Notes: generated from the letters alone by a model not told the origin. Counted from the stretch's first letter, positions 35,084-45,780 are shown. The stretch is 64,000 nucleotides of DNA from an uncultured Phocaeicola sp. (GCA_944321335.1 CALUKX010000005.1:16910-80909), one strand, 5' to 3'. Numbers and translations: made by a program.

Positions 35084-35129
35084 TGTAGAAATTCATGAAT
35101 CTTGATTCCGGAATTCATGAATTTCTACA
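35084..35129 (+). terminator. Perfect 17-bp inverted repeat after dprA
   Basis: The arms 35084-35100 and 35113-35129 are exact reverse complements with a 12-nt loop. The hairpin begins 8 bp after the dprA stop codon. Both arms contain ATTCATGAAT, itself palindromic. There is no T-run, so it could be a 3' stabilising stem or a protein-binding repeat rather than a classical terminator. Confidence 0.55.
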
Positions 35130-35850
35130 AAAGATATAAGGACATTCTTTCCGAAATATAAAGAGAAACTGACCGATACATAAGGTCATATCGGAACAAA
35201 TATACCGAAATCTTGGACAAAATCTCCTTTTATTTCCACTACAAATCTCTACAAACTGATAAATTGAAAGCTAACTAAATTTCCGACATCACTGCCAACC
35301 ATCTTCCCGTCGGAGATATTGCATACAAACATACTGAAATATACTGAAAACGTCAATCCATACTTACCTATACACAAACCTTGTGTTTTTTATCCTTCAC
35401 ATCCTTCATATTCACCTAAAACAGATTGAAAGCAGCCGTGATTTTTCATGAAAAATGCATCAGAATCGCTTGGAACAGCAAAGACACAACAGGGTGAAAG
35501 GATACAGCAGAACCGGAAGCGAGATGAAGCATACGAAACATAAGGGCAAAAAAATGGGAGAACGCTTTCTCCCAACCTTGTTAACCTTAAATCTAATACT
35601 ATGAAAAAAATCACATTGCAAATGTAGGCATTTTGAATCATACTTGCAAGTATCTGCAACACTATTACAAATAGTTTAAAACTCTTTTGCATTTGAACGT
35701 TTCCGCACACGCCATTCATTCAAAATACTTTATCCCTTATTTGAGCATTTGACAAAGTGTAACTTTTACATTATCAAACATTTGAAAAGAATTGCAGTTT
35801 TGTTCATTTAAGAATTTTGACAAAAAGGGGGAATATTCTTTTATTAACAA
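35130..35850. other. Long non-coding stretch with a leader-like element
   Basis: About 720 bp without a credible protein gene; the longest frame (35390-35719, minus, 109 codons) has no recognisable features. From 35556 to 35627 there is a compact element: a 7-bp hairpin (35556-35562 with 35567-35573), an AT-rich spacer, and an 8-codon frame ATG at 35601 reading MKKITLQM. This looks like the start of a transcribed leader whose gene is missing. The rest is AT-rich and I see nothing else in it. Confidence 0.5.
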
Positions 35851-35853
35851 AAA

Positions 35854-35883
35854 AAATTCCTGTCGGTTTCCCGACAGGAATTT
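35854..35883 (-). terminator. Terminator after sdhB
   Basis: A 13-bp stem (35854-35866 with 35871-35883) with a 4-nt loop is followed on the minus strand by eight T. It lies about 30 bp after the sdhB stop codon. Confidence 0.9.
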
Positions 35884-35911
35884 GACTTATCAAGTAAAAG
35901 CTTCAGGCTAA

Positions 35912-36667
35912 TCAGTCTTTCAGTTTAGCTTTGATGAAATCGCGGTTCAAGCGAGCGATATTGCTGATTGAAACGCATTTCGGACATTCTGCTTCACAAG
36001 CACGGGTATTGGTACAGTTACCGAAGCCCAGTTCGTCCATCTTAGAGATCATAGCCTTTGCACGACGCAAAGCTTCCGGCTTACCCTGAGGCAACAGGTT
36101 CAGCTGACTTACCTTCGCAGAAACGAACAACATGGCAGAACCGTTCTTACAAGCAGCTACACAAGCACCGCAACCGATACAAGATGCAGCATCCATAGCT
36201 TCGTCTGCAATCGGTTTCGGGATCAGGATAGCGTTAGCATCCTGAGGAGCACCTGTACGGACGCTGATGAAACCACCGGCCTGCATAATCTTATCATATG
36301 CAGTACGGTCTACCATCAAGTCCCTGATTACCGGGAAACCGGCAGAACGCCAAGGTTCAACAGTAATTACATCGCCGTCCTTGAAACGACGCATATAGAT
36401 CTGGCAAGTAGTAGCTCCTGTAGCAGGTCCATGTGGATGTCCGTTGATGTACAAAGAACACATACCGCAGATACCTTCACGACAGTCGTGGTCGAATACG
36501 ATAGGTTCTTTACCTTCTTCAATCAACTGTTCGTTCAAGATATCCAGCATTTCCAGGAATGAAGTATCCCCCGGGATGTCTTTCATCTGGAAAGTATCGA
36601 AATGACCTTTATCTTTCGGTCCATTCTGACGCCAAACTTTCAGCGTAAATGATATATTTTTATCCAT
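35912..36667 (-). CDS. sdhB: Succinate dehydrogenase/fumarate reductase iron-sulfur subunit
   Basis: The 251-residue subunit carries electrons between flavoprotein and membrane quinone. Cys motifs for three clusters are visible: CREGICGMC with a further ligand in TTCQ (2Fe-2S), [11 protein letters not shown], and [14 protein letters not shown] (4Fe-4S and 3Fe-4S). It is the last gene of sdhC-sdhA-sdhB; in this type of anaerobe the complex works mainly as a fumarate reductase with menaquinol, so frdB would be an equally fair name. Confidence 0.95.
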   Translation of the reverse strand: MDKNISFTLKVWRQNGPKDKGHFDTFQMKDIPGDTSFLEMLDILNEQLIEEGKEPIVFDHDCREGICGMCSLYINGHPHGPATGATTCQIYMRRFKDGDVITVEPWRSAGFPVIRDLMVDRTAYDKIMQAGGFISVRTGAPQDANAILIPKPIADEAMDAASCIGCGACVAACKNGSAMLFVSAKVSQLNLLPQGKPEALRRAKAMISKMDELGFGNCTNTRACEAECPKCVSISNIARLNRDFIKAKLKD

Positions 36668-36702
36668 TTGAATTTGATTCTTTAAATGTTTAACTTCACT
36701 GA

Positions 36703-38685
36703 TTAGCTCTTATAGTTACGAGTCTGTACCTTGATTGCTTCGTATACCAACGGTTCCTTGTACAGTACCGGAGCCTTGTCGTCGCCACCCTGGTATTCCC
36801 AGCAAGCAACATAGAAGTAATTTTCATCATCACGTTTAGCTTCACCTTCCTCAGTCTGGTATTCTTCACGGAAGTGACCACCGCAAGATTCGTTACGGTT
36901 CAATGCATCGTAAGCGATCAGCTCACCCATAGTGATGAAGTCGTTCAGACGGATAGCTTTGTCAAGCTCTACGTTCATACCTTCTTTTGAACCCGGGATG
37001 AACAGTTCGGTTTCGAATTCCTTACGGATTTCTTTCAGACGAGTCAAACCGGTCTTCAGACCTTCTTCAGTACGTCCCATACCAACGTATTCCCACATTA
37101 CACGACCCAATTCCTTGTGGATAGAGTCTACAGACTTCTTACCCTTGATGTTCATCAGGTGGTCGATCTTGTCCTGAACAGCTTTCTCTGCTTCAGCAAA
37201 TTCCGGCAGATCGGTAGAGAAACGAGGAACAGTGATCTGGTCAGCCAGATAGTTCTGGATAGTGTAAGGCAATACGAAGTAACCGTCAGCCAGACCCTGC
37301 ATCAATGCAGAAGCACCCAGACGGTTAGCACCGTGGTCAGAGAAGTTACATTCACCGATAGCGAACAGACCCTTGATAGAAGTCTGGAGTTCGTAATCAA
37401 CCCAGATACCACCCATTGTGTAGTGGATAGCCGGATAGATCATCATCGGGTTATAATATTTCACGCCGTTGATTTCCTTGGCCAATTCGCCAGGATTAAC
37501 GTCAGTGATTTCTTCGTACATATCGAACAAGTTACCGTAACGCTGGCGAACTACATCCAAGCCCAGACGTTCGATACTTTCAGAGAAGTCCAAGAATACA
37601 GCCAAACCAGTGTTGTTTACACCGAAGCCCTTGTCGCAACGTTCCTTAGCGGCACGAGATGCAACGTCACGCGGAACCAAGTTACCAAATGCCGGATAAC
37701 GACGTTCCAGATAATAGTCACGGTCTTCTTCAGGGATATCGCTACCCTTGATCTTACCTTCCTGCAAAGCTTTTGCATCTTCCAGTTTCTTCGGCACCCA
37801 GATACGACCGTCGTTACGCAGAGATTCAGACATCAAAGTCAACTTAGACTGCTTGTCGCCGTGTACCGGGATACAAGTCGGGTGAATCTGAACGTAAGCA
37901 GGGTTAGCGAACCAAGCACCCTTACGGTAGCAAGACATAGCAGCAGTACAGTTACATGCCATTGCGTTGGTAGACAAGAAGTAAGCGTTACCGTAACCAC
38001 CGGTAGCGATAACTACTGCGTGAGCAGCGAAACGTTCCAATTTACCTGTAACCAAATTCTTGGCGATGATACCGCGAGCACGTCCGTCGACGATAACGAT
38101 ATCCTGCATTTCGTAACGGGTATACAGTTTTACTGTCCCTGCACCTACCTGACGGCTCAATGCAGAGTAAGCGCCCAGCAACAACTGCTGACCTGTCTGA
38201 CCTTTAGCATAGAAAGTACGGGAAACCTGCGCACCACCGAAAGAACGGTTAGCCAACAGACCACCATATTCACGAGCGAAAGGAACACCCTGGGCAACGC
38301 ACTGGTCGATAATATTGTTTGAAACTTCAGCCAGACGATAAACGTTAGCTTCACGAGCACGGTAGTCACCACCCTTTACAGTATCGTAAAACAGACGGTA
38401 AACAGAGTCACCATCATTCTGATAATTCTTAGCAGCGTTGATACCACCCTGTGCAGCGATAGAGTGAGCACGACGAGGAGAATCCTGGATACAGAAGTTG
38501 AACACACGGAATCCCATTTCACCCAATGAAGCGGCAGCAGAAGCACCAGCCAAACCGGTACCTACAACGATGATATCCAGACGACGTTTGTTAGCCGGGT
38601 TCACCAATTTCTGGTGAGCTTTATAGTTGGTCCATTTCTCAGCTATCGGGCCTTCAGGAATTTTAGAATCAATTATCTTAGTCAT
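36703..38685 (-). CDS. sdhA: Succinate dehydrogenase/fumarate reductase flavoprotein subunit
   Basis: The 660-residue catalytic subunit interconverts fumarate and succinate with covalent FAD. It has the FAD-binding [19 protein letters not shown], the FAD-linking His region [18 protein letters not shown], the active-site region with HPTCIP and a [19 protein letters not shown] segment, then [21 protein letters not shown]. The ATG at 38685 ([13 protein letters not shown]) was chosen; another Met lies four codons upstream. Length over 640 residues fits the B-type complex with a single cytochrome b subunit. Confidence 0.95.
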   Translation of the reverse strand: MTKIIDSKIPEGPIAEKWTNYKAHQKLVNPANKRRLDIIVVGTGLAGASAAASLGEMGFRVFNFCIQDSPRRAHSIAAQGGINAAKNYQNDGDSVYRLFYDTVKGGDYRAREANVYRLAEVSNNIIDQCVAQGVPFAREYGGLLANRSFGGAQVSRTFYAKGQTGQQLLLGAYSALSRQVGAGTVKLYTRYEMQDIVIVDGRARGIIAKNLVTGKLERFAAHAVVIATGGYGNAYFLSTNAMACNCTAAMSCYRKGAWFANPAYVQIHPTCIPVHGDKQSKLTLMSESLRNDGRIWVPKKLEDAKALQEGKIKGSDIPEEDRDYYLERRYPAFGNLVPRDVASRAAKERCDKGFGVNNTGLAVFLDFSESIERLGLDVVRQRYGNLFDMYEEITDVNPGELAKEINGVKYYNPMMIYPAIHYTMGGIWVDYELQTSIKGLFAIGECNFSDHGANRLGASALMQGLADGYFVLPYTIQNYLADQITVPRFSTDLPEFAEAEKAVQDKIDHLMNIKGKKSVDSIHKELGRVMWEYVGMGRTEEGLKTGLTRLKEIRKEFETELFIPGSKEGMNVELDKAIRLNDFITMGELIAYDALNRNESCGGHFREEYQTEEGEAKRDDENYFYVACWEYQGGDDKAPVLYKEPLVYEAIKVQTRNYKS

Positions 38686-38720
38686 AATGTTTTTCAATTT
38701 AATCAGTTACACTTAAATTA

Positions 38721-39407
38721 TCAAGCACCGCAACACATCATGTTCTTGATAAAGAATACAACAGCTACAATCATGAAGCCCAGAACGATGATAGTTGAAT
38801 AAATGTTAGAGATGCATTTCCAACGGTTGATCCAGATAGTGTTGTTCCAACCCAAAGTCTGCATAGCGCTCCAGAAACCGTGAGTCAGGTGGAACCACAA
38901 AGCAACCAACCAAATCAGGTAAAGTACGAAGAATACCGGATTAGAGAAAGTCTGCATAATGTAACCGTAACCGTCAGCAGCATGAAGACCACCCAGCATC
39001 GGATTGCCGATGATTTCAGCGAACTGCATTTTGTACCAGAAGTTAAAGAAGTGAAGAGCCAGACCCAAAATGACAATGATACCCAAAACCAACATGTTCT
39101 GAGATGCCCATTCTACATTTTTCGGTCTTGCATTAACAGCATAGCGTTCGCTACCACGAGCTGCACGGTTCTGCATAGTCAACCAGAAAGCATAGATGAT
39201 GTGAATTACAAACAAAGCTGCCAGACCTACAGTAGCAACCAATGCATACCAGTTAGCGCCCAAGAATTCACAAACCATGTTGTAACCTTCCGCCGAGAAC
39301 AGCGCAACAAGGTTCATCGCCATGTGAAATGTCAGAAACAGGACAAGGGCGATACCTGTTACACTCATCACCACTTTCCTTCCAATAGATGAATTACTTA
39401 ACCACAT
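38721..39407 (-). CDS. sdhC: Succinate dehydrogenase/fumarate reductase cytochrome b subunit
   Basis: The 228-residue membrane anchor has five hydrophobic segments, beginning SSIGRKVVMSVTGIALVLFL, and several His residues in or near helices (FHMAMN, HIIYAFW, LHFFNFW, WFHLTHGFW) suited to bind two hemes b. It passes electrons between menaquinone and the SdhAB part. It is the first gene of the operon, 35 bp before sdhA, with a clear promoter upstream. Confidence 0.93.
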   Translation of the reverse strand: MWLSNSSIGRKVVMSVTGIALVLFLTFHMAMNLVALFSAEGYNMVCEFLGANWYALVATVGLAALFVIHIIYAFWLTMQNRAARGSERYAVNARPKNVEWASQNMLVLGIIVILGLALHFFNFWYKMQFAEIIGNPMLGGLHAADGYGYIMQTFSNPVFFVLYLIWLVALWFHLTHGFWSAMQTLGWNNTIWINRWKCISNIYSTIIVLGFMIVAVVFFIKNMMCCGA

Positions 39408-39478
39408 AAATGATTGAATTTAAATTATTTAATTGTTAGAACTAAAATTTCATCGCTACACAATACGTAATACCGACA

Positions 39479-39510
39479 CAAAATTAGGTGTTTTCCTTAG
39501 ATAATACAAA
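39479..39510 (-). promoter_or_regulatory. Promoter of the sdhCAB operon
   Basis: On the minus strand TTTG (39510-39507), a 20-bp spacer and TAATTTTG (39486-39479) match the Bacteroides consensus fully. The predicted leader is about 65 nt. Confidence 0.7.
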
Positions 39511-39632
39511 AAATTACGGAAATAATTCTTTAATCTAGCAGGCTGTAAACAAGGTTTGCAATTAAAATTTCATTCCGGTTGTGCATTTAGCAAGACAGAG
39601 TTTACAATTCGAAACAGATAACCGACAAAAAA

Positions 39633-39668
39633 AGCTGTTCCCCCCAAAAGATATCAGGAGAAACAGCT
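39633..39668 (-). terminator. Terminator after the 39.7-kb lipoprotein gene
   Basis: A 7-bp stem (39633-39639 with 39662-39668) with inner partial pairing is followed on the minus strand by seven T. It lies 30 bp after the stop codon. Confidence 0.75.
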
Positions 39669-39698
39669 GACTAATAAATTTATAGAGAACGGATGTTT

Positions 39699-40403
39699 TT
39701 ACCAACCTTGTATCTTAGCAAAATCATAATACCATGTTTTCTGCTTATCTTTGATTTTTTCTAAATGGTCGTTAAAAGTATCATTAGAAACCAAGTGAAG
39801 TTCATTGCAACCGTCGAGATACTCTGCAGGAACCGCCGGTGCATACAGCCAACCCTTGACATGAAGCTTATCACCTTCCTCCAGCACATAAATGGTCTGG
39901 CGCAAACCATAATAAGTTACTTGCTTCGGGCGGCGCATCTGGTCATCAGTAATGCCCCATTGACCAAATCCTACATACCCATCCTTACCGGGAAGCAGAT
40001 AAAAACAATTCACCTGACCGATTTCCCCTTCTATCTTACCGACTTCAACATCAAATTCCACAAGCAAACCAGTCCGCCCCCGATCTGTTATATTGAGTGC
40101 ACTTGGAAGCTCGACATTCTTGATTACGATATCCGAAATAATCTTATACGGAAGATTTTCATCCATTACCTTGTAAGGGATTGACTTGCCGATTAACTTC
40201 TCGGCAATCGGAGTGGCCTTCTCTTTACCTACTTTCACTCCTTCTTCAATCACCTTCGAAAAACTACCTTCATTATCTTTCGACGCAGCTATAAAAGCAT
40301 CCTGATAAATGTTCGGAATACCTCCAAACATATTGTCGTTACCACATGAAGAGAGAAGTAGTGCACACACGGCACATAAGCCAAAGATTCTGTTCAGTCT
40401 CAT
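39699..40403 (-). CDS. Lipoprotein of unknown function
   Basis: I do not recognise this 234-residue protein. It begins with a clear lipoprotein signal (MRLNRIFGLCAVCALLLSSC, Cys20) followed by GNDNMFGG. The middle part is rich in predicted beta strands (LLVEFDVEVGKIEG, VNCFYLLPGKDGYVGFGQWG), and it ends KTWYYDFAKIQGW. It contains no known enzyme motif. It stands alone with a terminator downstream and lies between sdhCAB and the S41 protease, all on the minus strand. The signal suggests the periplasmic side or the cell surface. Confidence 0.8.
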   Translation of the reverse strand: MRLNRIFGLCAVCALLLSSCGNDNMFGGIPNIYQDAFIAASKDNEGSFSKVIEEGVKVGKEKATPIAEKLIGKSIPYKVMDENLPYKIISDIVIKNVELPSALNITDRGRTGLLVEFDVEVGKIEGEIGQVNCFYLLPGKDGYVGFGQWGITDDQMRRPKQVTYYGLRQTIYVLEEGDKLHVKGWLYAPAVPAEYLDGCNELHLVSNDTFNDHLEKIKDKQKTWYYDFAKIQGW

Positions 40404-40524
40404 AATAGATTTCTTTGATTAGACATCAATTGATTTTTGTCAAAGTAACAGATTATAAAGATACACACCAAACATCCATCGATAAACAACCTTGTTTACA
40501 AAGGAAATTATTCCTAGTAGACAC

Positions 40525-40571
40525 AAAAATAAGGGCGTAATGAATCACGAAATCACTACACCCTTATTTTT
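40525..40571 (-). terminator. Terminator after the S41 protease gene
   Basis: An 11-bp stem (40525-40535 with 40561-40571) is rich in A on one arm and T on the other, so minus-strand transcripts end in a U-run. It begins 14 bp after the stop codon. Confidence 0.8.
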
Positions 40572-40585
40572 CTACAAATTCAATT

Positions 40586-42172
40586 TCAATTCCGTTTCGG
40601 AAAATTCATTCCCGGCTTTTCAAGCAATTCCACCGCTTTAGCCATACTGTCGCTCAATGTATTGATTACCTGAAAGTATTCATTCATATCCCAAAGGTCA
40701 CGGGCCACCAAAGCCTTGAGTTGGGTCTTGATTAATGGCAAAGCTGTTTTATATTGTTCTTCATCGAACTTGACACCAAGCGAAGTACCTAGCTCGACAA
40801 GTTCCTTCAGCATCTTGCCGGTAATCTCGAAATTCCGGTCGAAACGTTCGAAGTTCCTGTATTTCTGCAACCAGTCCTTACGGTGACGGTCGACAAGCTT
40901 CACGTTATACTGAACAATAGCCCCTTTATCACGCAAGTCGAGGTAATACTTGGTGTACATGGTTGTATCAATCGGCACGAAATAATCAGGCATAATACCG
41001 CCACCGCCATAAACCGTACGTTTCAGTTTCAAAGTCTGTGTCTTCAAAGAATCCGGGAAATGGATACTGTCGGCACTAATCATCTCCCCCCGATTGTAAC
41101 GGTCTATCAGATCCTTATTGTATTGTTCGATGCTTTCATACGGTTTCTGGATACAACGACCCGAAGGTGTATAGTAGCGCGAAACGGTAAGACGGATCAT
41201 GGATCCGTCGGGCAAATCGACCGGACGCTGTACCAATCCCTTACCGAACGTACGACGACCTACAACGATGCCTCTATCCCAATCCTGGATGGCACCTGTA
41301 ACAATTTCACTGGCAGAAGCGGAATATTCATCAACCAGGACGATCAACCGTCCTTCCTGAAAATCGCCGTCACCTTTGGCCTTGAACTCGGAACGGGGAC
41401 TGCGACGGCCTTCGGTATACACAATCAGCTCGCGACGGCCCAATATCTGGTCGCACAAATCGATAGCCGATTGCAGATAACCTCCTCCATTGCCCTGCAG
41501 ATCAAGAATCAAATCTTTCATTCCCTGTCCCTGAAGCTTATGCAGCGCTTCTACAAACTCATCACCGGTAGTAGCCGCGAAACGGTTGATACGGATATAT
41601 CCGATAGTCTTGTTGACCATGTACGAAGCATCCAGACTATATACCGGAATCTTATCACGCTTGATAGTAAAAGGCAACAAATCCTTTACGCCTTTGCGCA
41701 AAACCTTCACATTTACGGTAGTACCTTTTTTTCCACGCAGACGACGCATCACTTCCTCAGTACCCATCTTCACGCCGGCTATCAAGGTATCGTTTACCTC
41801 GATAATACGGTCACCTGCCAATATACCGACTTTCTCGGAAGGCCCTCCAGAAACAGGCTGTATAACGAACAATGTATCAGTAGCCATATTGAACTGGATA
41901 CCGATACCATCGAAATTTCCCTGCAACGGTTCATTCAACTTCTTCACCTCTTCCGCATCAGAATAAGTGGAATGTGGGTCGAGTTTCTCCAACATACCGA
42001 TAATGGCATCCTCCACAATCTTGGCCTCATCCACTTCATCTACATACAAATTAGCAATTGCAAACTCCGCCAACTGCAGTTTTCGCGAAGGAGTATCCAA
42101 CAACTTCTTCTGCGCTACGGCATCTGTTACCAGACAAAACACACAAAAGAATATCCAAAATTTTCTTCTCAT
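40586..42172 (-). CDS. S41-family C-terminal processing peptidase
   Basis: The 528-residue protease has a Sec signal peptide (MRRKFWIFFCVFCLVTDAVA), a PDZ domain at about 85-170 (GIGIQFN, GPSEKVGILAGDRIIEVND) and the S41 catalytic part: IGYIRINRFAATTGDEF, LILDLQGNGGGYLQSA, VDEYSASASEIVTGAIQDW with the nucleophile Ser, and RTFGKGLVQ with the Lys base. Such CtpA/Prc-type enzymes trim or degrade proteins in the periplasm. It lies 28 bp after coaD and probably belongs to the parE-coaD transcript. Confidence 0.94.
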   Translation of the reverse strand: MRRKFWIFFCVFCLVTDAVAQKKLLDTPSRKLQLAEFAIANLYVDEVDEAKIVEDAIIGMLEKLDPHSTYSDAEEVKKLNEPLQGNFDGIGIQFNMATDTLFVIQPVSGGPSEKVGILAGDRIIEVNDTLIAGVKMGTEEVMRRLRGKKGTTVNVKVLRKGVKDLLPFTIKRDKIPVYSLDASYMVNKTIGYIRINRFAATTGDEFVEALHKLQGQGMKDLILDLQGNGGGYLQSAIDLCDQILGRRELIVYTEGRRSPRSEFKAKGDGDFQEGRLIVLVDEYSASASEIVTGAIQDWDRGIVVGRRTFGKGLVQRPVDLPDGSMIRLTVSRYYTPSGRCIQKPYESIEQYNKDLIDRYNRGEMISADSIHFPDSLKTQTLKLKRTVYGGGGIMPDYFVPIDTTMYTKYYLDLRDKGAIVQYNVKLVDRHRKDWLQKYRNFERFDRNFEITGKMLKELVELGTSLGVKFDEEQYKTALPLIKTQLKALVARDLWDMNEYFQVINTLSDSMAKAVELLEKPGMNFPKRN

Positions 42173-42200
42173 AACTGAATCTCTTAAAGTTCGTATGCAA

Positions 42201-42659
42201 TTACAGATTGATGTCCAACCCTTCCGGAAGGAAAGGAGTCACATCCTTACCAAACTGAAGCAATTCACGCACAATCGTCGAACTTACAGACGTCAGTTCC
42301 GGCTCTGTAAACAACAAAATAGTTTCCACTCCTGCCAGTTTCCGGTTGATATCTGCAATCGTTTCCTCGTATTCGAAATCACGCACAGTACGGATTCCAC
42401 GGATAATAAATCCGGCCTCCTGTGCCTTGGCGAAATCGACTGTCAGACCGTCGTAGGAAGCAACCTTGATACGTGGCTCGCCTGCATACAGTTTCTTTAT
42501 CATCGCCACACGTTTATCGGTAGGGAACCAGCTGCGTTTTCCCTCATTGATACCGATACCGATAACTATCTCATCCATAAATGTCAACGCACGCTGAACG
42601 ACCGAATAATGACCGACCGTAAAGGGGTCGAAGGTACCTGGAAATATTGCACGTTTCAT
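42201..42659 (-). CDS. coaD: Phosphopantetheine adenylyltransferase
   Basis: The 152-residue enzyme transfers AMP from ATP to 4'-phosphopantetheine, giving dephospho-CoA. The nucleotidyltransferase signature [14 protein letters not shown] (T/HxGH type) opens the protein, followed by [30 protein letters not shown] and the ATP-binding [12 protein letters not shown] (ISSTxxR type). Length is near the usual 160. It starts 13 bp after parE ends. Confidence 0.95.
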   Translation of the reverse strand: MKRAIFPGTFDPFTVGHYSVVQRALTFMDEIVIGIGINEGKRSWFPTDKRVAMIKKLYAGEPRIKVASYDGLTVDFAKAQEAGFIIRGIRTVRDFEYEETIADINRKLAGVETILLFTEPELTSVSSTIVRELLQFGKDVTPFLPEGLDINL

Positions 42660-42672
42660 AAGCTACGTTTTT

Positions 42673-44628
42673 TCACACACATTCATCGTTATTTATCAAA
42701 TCTTCTTCAACTACCAGATTGTTGATGATGAAGCTCTGACGTTCCATGGTATTCTTACCCATATAGAACTCAAGCAATTCCTTCACTGCATCCGTCTTAC
42801 GTAAGGTAACAGGTTCAAGACGCATATCCTTGCCGATAAAGTTGCGGAACTCATCCGGAGAAATTTCACCCAAACCTTTGAATCGGGTAATTTCCGGATT
42901 CGGACTCAGCTTCTCGATTGCCGCCAGACGTTCTTCTTCGGTGTAACAATAGATGGTTTCATAAACACCTTTCTTCCTGTTTCGGACACGGAACAACGGT
43001 GTCTGAAGTATATATACATGACCTTTCTTGATCAGATCGGGGAAAAACTGAAGGAAGAAGGTTATCATCAGCAAACGGATATGCATACCGTCCACATCAG
43101 CATCGGTTGCAACGATTACCTTGTTATAGCGCAATCCGTCAAGCCCATCTTCAATATTCAAGGCAGCCTGGAGCAGATTGAATTCTTCGTTTTCATAAAC
43201 TACTTTCTTGGTCAGTCCGAACGAGTTCAGCGGCTTACCTCGCAAACTAAACACCGCCTGGGTATTAACATCGCGGCTCTTGGTAATTGAACCACTCGCA
43301 GAATCACCCTCGGTAATGAAGATCGAACTTTCCAGACGCGGATCGTTTTCATCGCTATCCTCTTTCTTCGGACCTTTCAGATCGTTCAGGTGGATACGGC
43401 AATCACGCAACTTACGGTTGTGCAGGTTGGCCTTTTTCGCACGTTCACGTGCTATCTTGGTTACTCCGGCAATGGCCTTACGTTCCTTTTCGGACTCCTG
43501 AATCTTCTGAAGCAGGATTTCGGCTACATCGGGATGCTTGTGCAGGTAATTATCGACATTCTCCTTGATGAAATCGCCGACAAACTTATTTACACTGACC
43601 CCCGAAAGCGGATAAGGATTACCGTCGGAATCTTTCTCAGGAGCCATCGTCAATGAACCCAACTTAATCTTGGTCTGACTTTCGAAGGTAGGTTCGATTA
43701 CATTGATAGCAATGGCGGCCACCAATCCGTTTCGGATATCCTGAAATTCCAGATTCTTTCCATAAAACTCCTTGATGGTACGGGCGATATGTTCCTTGAA
43801 TGCACTTTGATGAGTACCGCCTTGGGTAGTATGTTGACCATTGACAAACGAATAATATTCTTCACCGTACTGAGGACTGTGAGTAAAGGCAATCTCAATA
43901 TCCTCTCCCGAAAGATGGATTATCGGGTAAAGCCCTTGAGCTGTCATATTATCGTTCAGCAAGTCTTCCAAACCATTACGACTGATAATACGGTGATTGT
44001 TATAATAGATTGCCAGTCCGGTATTCAGGTACGTATAGTTACGCAACATCGTTTCGATGTATTCCGGCCGGAAATGGTAATTCACAAACAAACTATTATC
44101 CGGTTCGAAGAAAATATAGGTTCCGTTCTCCTCATCGGTAGGGCAAGTTACATCTCCGACCAAATTTCCACGTTCGAATTTTGCTTCACGCATCTGTCCG
44201 TCACGAATGCTTCGTACTACGAACTGTGTACTCAAAGCGTTTACAGCCTTGGCACCTACACCGTTCAGACCGACACTCTTTTTAAATGCTTTTGTATCGT
44301 ATTTACCACCCGTATTCAACATCGAAACAGCATCGACCAAACTTCCCAATGGAATACCACGTCCATAGTCGCGTACAGATACACGCAGATTGTCTTCCAT
44401 CAGAATGTCAATCCGCTTACCTGCCCCCATCTTGAATTCATCGATACAGTTGTCGATAACCTCCTTGAGCAGGACATAAATGCCGTCTTCAGCCTGTGAA
44501 CCGTCACCTAAGCGGCCGATATACATACCCGGACGAGTACGTACATGCTCCATATCGCTCAAATGCCGGATATTCTCTTCGGTATAAGAAACGGGACTTG
44601 TCAATTGTTCTAAATTATTTTCTTCCAT
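42673..44628 (-). CDS. parE: DNA topoisomerase IV subunit B (GyrB/ParE family)
   Basis: The 651-residue subunit supplies the ATPase and TOPRIM parts of a type IIA topoisomerase. The GHKL ATPase shows [39 protein letters not shown] and [14 protein letters not shown]. The TOPRIM has [16 protein letters not shown] and [15 protein letters not shown], and the end [15 protein letters not shown] is typical. The length and the absence of a large insertion favour ParE over GyrB. No parC is next to it; the upstream gene is the acyltransferase-like protein 21 bp away. Confidence 0.92.
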   Translation of the reverse strand: MEENNLEQLTSPVSYTEENIRHLSDMEHVRTRPGMYIGRLGDGSQAEDGIYVLLKEVIDNCIDEFKMGAGKRIDILMEDNLRVSVRDYGRGIPLGSLVDAVSMLNTGGKYDTKAFKKSVGLNGVGAKAVNALSTQFVVRSIRDGQMREAKFERGNLVGDVTCPTDEENGTYIFFEPDNSLFVNYHFRPEYIETMLRNYTYLNTGLAIYYNNHRIISRNGLEDLLNDNMTAQGLYPIIHLSGEDIEIAFTHSPQYGEEYYSFVNGQHTTQGGTHQSAFKEHIARTIKEFYGKNLEFQDIRNGLVAAIAINVIEPTFESQTKIKLGSLTMAPEKDSDGNPYPLSGVSVNKFVGDFIKENVDNYLHKHPDVAEILLQKIQESEKERKAIAGVTKIARERAKKANLHNRKLRDCRIHLNDLKGPKKEDSDENDPRLESSIFITEGDSASGSITKSRDVNTQAVFSLRGKPLNSFGLTKKVVYENEEFNLLQAALNIEDGLDGLRYNKVIVATDADVDGMHIRLLMITFFLQFFPDLIKKGHVYILQTPLFRVRNRKKGVYETIYCYTEEERLAAIEKLSPNPEITRFKGLGEISPDEFRNFIGKDMRLEPVTLRKTDAVKELLEFYMGKNTMERQSFIINNLVVEEDLINNDECV

Positions 44629-44649
44629 ACAACCTCCTATGTGTACAGC

Positions 44650-45780
44650 TTATAACATCTTCTTAAATGCGCGGCGGCGTTTGTGCTGAACCGATTCGAA
44701 CGCACTCCACTGCGCCTGTACTTTCTTGTTCAATTCCAATTCCGGATTGCTTTCTCCATATTTGAATCCCATCTTCTGATAGACCGGAACCAAATCATAG
44801 AAAAGCAATGCATTCACACCTTTGCTTTGATATTCAGGCTTAACCCCTACCAGCAACAGGTCAAGGGTATCAGGCTTCCTGATAAACAAAGCCTTCAGCA
44901 GATGAAACCATCCGAACGGCAACAATCGGCCTTTTGCTTTCTGAAGAGCTTTAGAAAGTGAAGGCATTGAAATACCGACAGCCACCAGCTCTCCTTCTTC
45001 TGTTTCTACCAAAGAAACCATACGCAAGTCAATCAGCGGCAAATACATCTTAATATATTGGTCAATCTGTCTCTGTGTCATCTGCGAATATCCGAAAAGC
45101 GGAGCGTATGCCTCATTGATCAGGTCAAAAATCTTCTGTCCGTAATTATATTTTTTTATTTCATTTCTTTTCAGCTTCTTAATTCTCAGCTTATATTTCT
45201 GCAAAATAATCTCTGAAATACGGACAAATTTTTCCGGCAGCTTTTCAGGAACAGTCAACTTATATTCTACCCAATCAGCTTCCTTCTCAAAGCCGAGCTT
45301 TTCCATGTGAACCGGATAATAAGGATAATTATAGATGGTTGCCATGGTTCCAAGTTGGTCAAAACCTTCCACCAGCATACCCTCCGCATCCATATCTGTA
45401 AATCCCAAAGGACCTACAATCGAATTCATTCCTCTGTCCTTACCCCATTGTTCTACAGTTTGAAGCAAAGCTTTGGATACTTCCAAATCATCGATAAAGT
45501 CAATCCAACCGAAGCGTACCTCCTTCTTGTTCCACGTTTCATTAGCACGTTTGTTAATGATGGCGGCTACACGCCCCACCACTTTATCTTCTTTATAAGC
45601 CAGAAAATATTCAGCCTCACAAAATTCGAATGCAGCATTTTTCTCCGGGCAGAAGGTGCCTAACATGTCATCGTACAAATCAGGTACGGAATAAGGATTA
45701 TTCTTGTATAACTCGTAGTTGAAGCGAATAAATGTCTTCAGCTCCTTGCTTGAGCTGACTTTCTTGATAGTAATGGCCAT
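44650..45780 (-). CDS. GNAT-fold acyltransferase-like protein
   Basis: The 376-residue protein has the look of an N-acyltransferase: YFLAYKEDKVVGRVAAIINKR in the first half and a second core with LVAVGISMPSLSKALQKAKG and LLLVGVKPEYQSKGVNALLF, the latter close to the GNAT acetyl-CoA loop. Between them is a basic stretch (KYKLRIKKLKRNEIKKY). It ends KRRRAFKKML. The substrate is unknown; proteins of this kind are widespread in Bacteroidota. It lies directly upstream of parE on the same strand. No signal peptide is present, so it should be cytosolic. Confidence 0.8.
   Translation of the reverse strand: MAITIKKVSSSKELKTFIRFNYELYKNNPYSVPDLYDDMLGTFCPEKNAAFEFCEAEYFLAYKEDKVVGRVAAIINKRANETWNKKEVRFGWIDFIDDLEVSKALLQTVEQWGKDRGMNSIVGPLGFTDMDAEGMLVEGFDQLGTMATIYNYPYYPVHMEKLGFEKEADWVEYKLTVPEKLPEKFVRISEIILQKYKLRIKKLKRNEIKKYNYGQKIFDLINEAYAPLFGYSQMTQRQIDQYIKMYLPLIDLRMVSLVETEEGELVAVGISMPSLSKALQKAKGRLLPFGWFHLLKALFIRKPDTLDLLLVGVKPEYQSKGVNALLFYDLVPVYQKMGFKYGESNPELELNKKVQAQWSAFESVQHKRRRAFKKML

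Noticed and set aside
35390-35719. 109-codon minus-strand frame in the region after dprA
   Set aside because: No promoter, no domain, and composition typical of random frames; it also covers the hairpin at 35556.
37117-38322. 401-codon plus-strand frame opposite sdhA
   Set aside because: It is fully antisense to a clear flavoprotein gene, has no recognisable motif and is low-complexity Thr/Val/Ser, as expected for a shadow frame.
40883-42178. 431-codon plus-strand frame opposite the S41 protease
   Set aside because: It is antisense to a well-supported gene, without any domain pattern or promoter.
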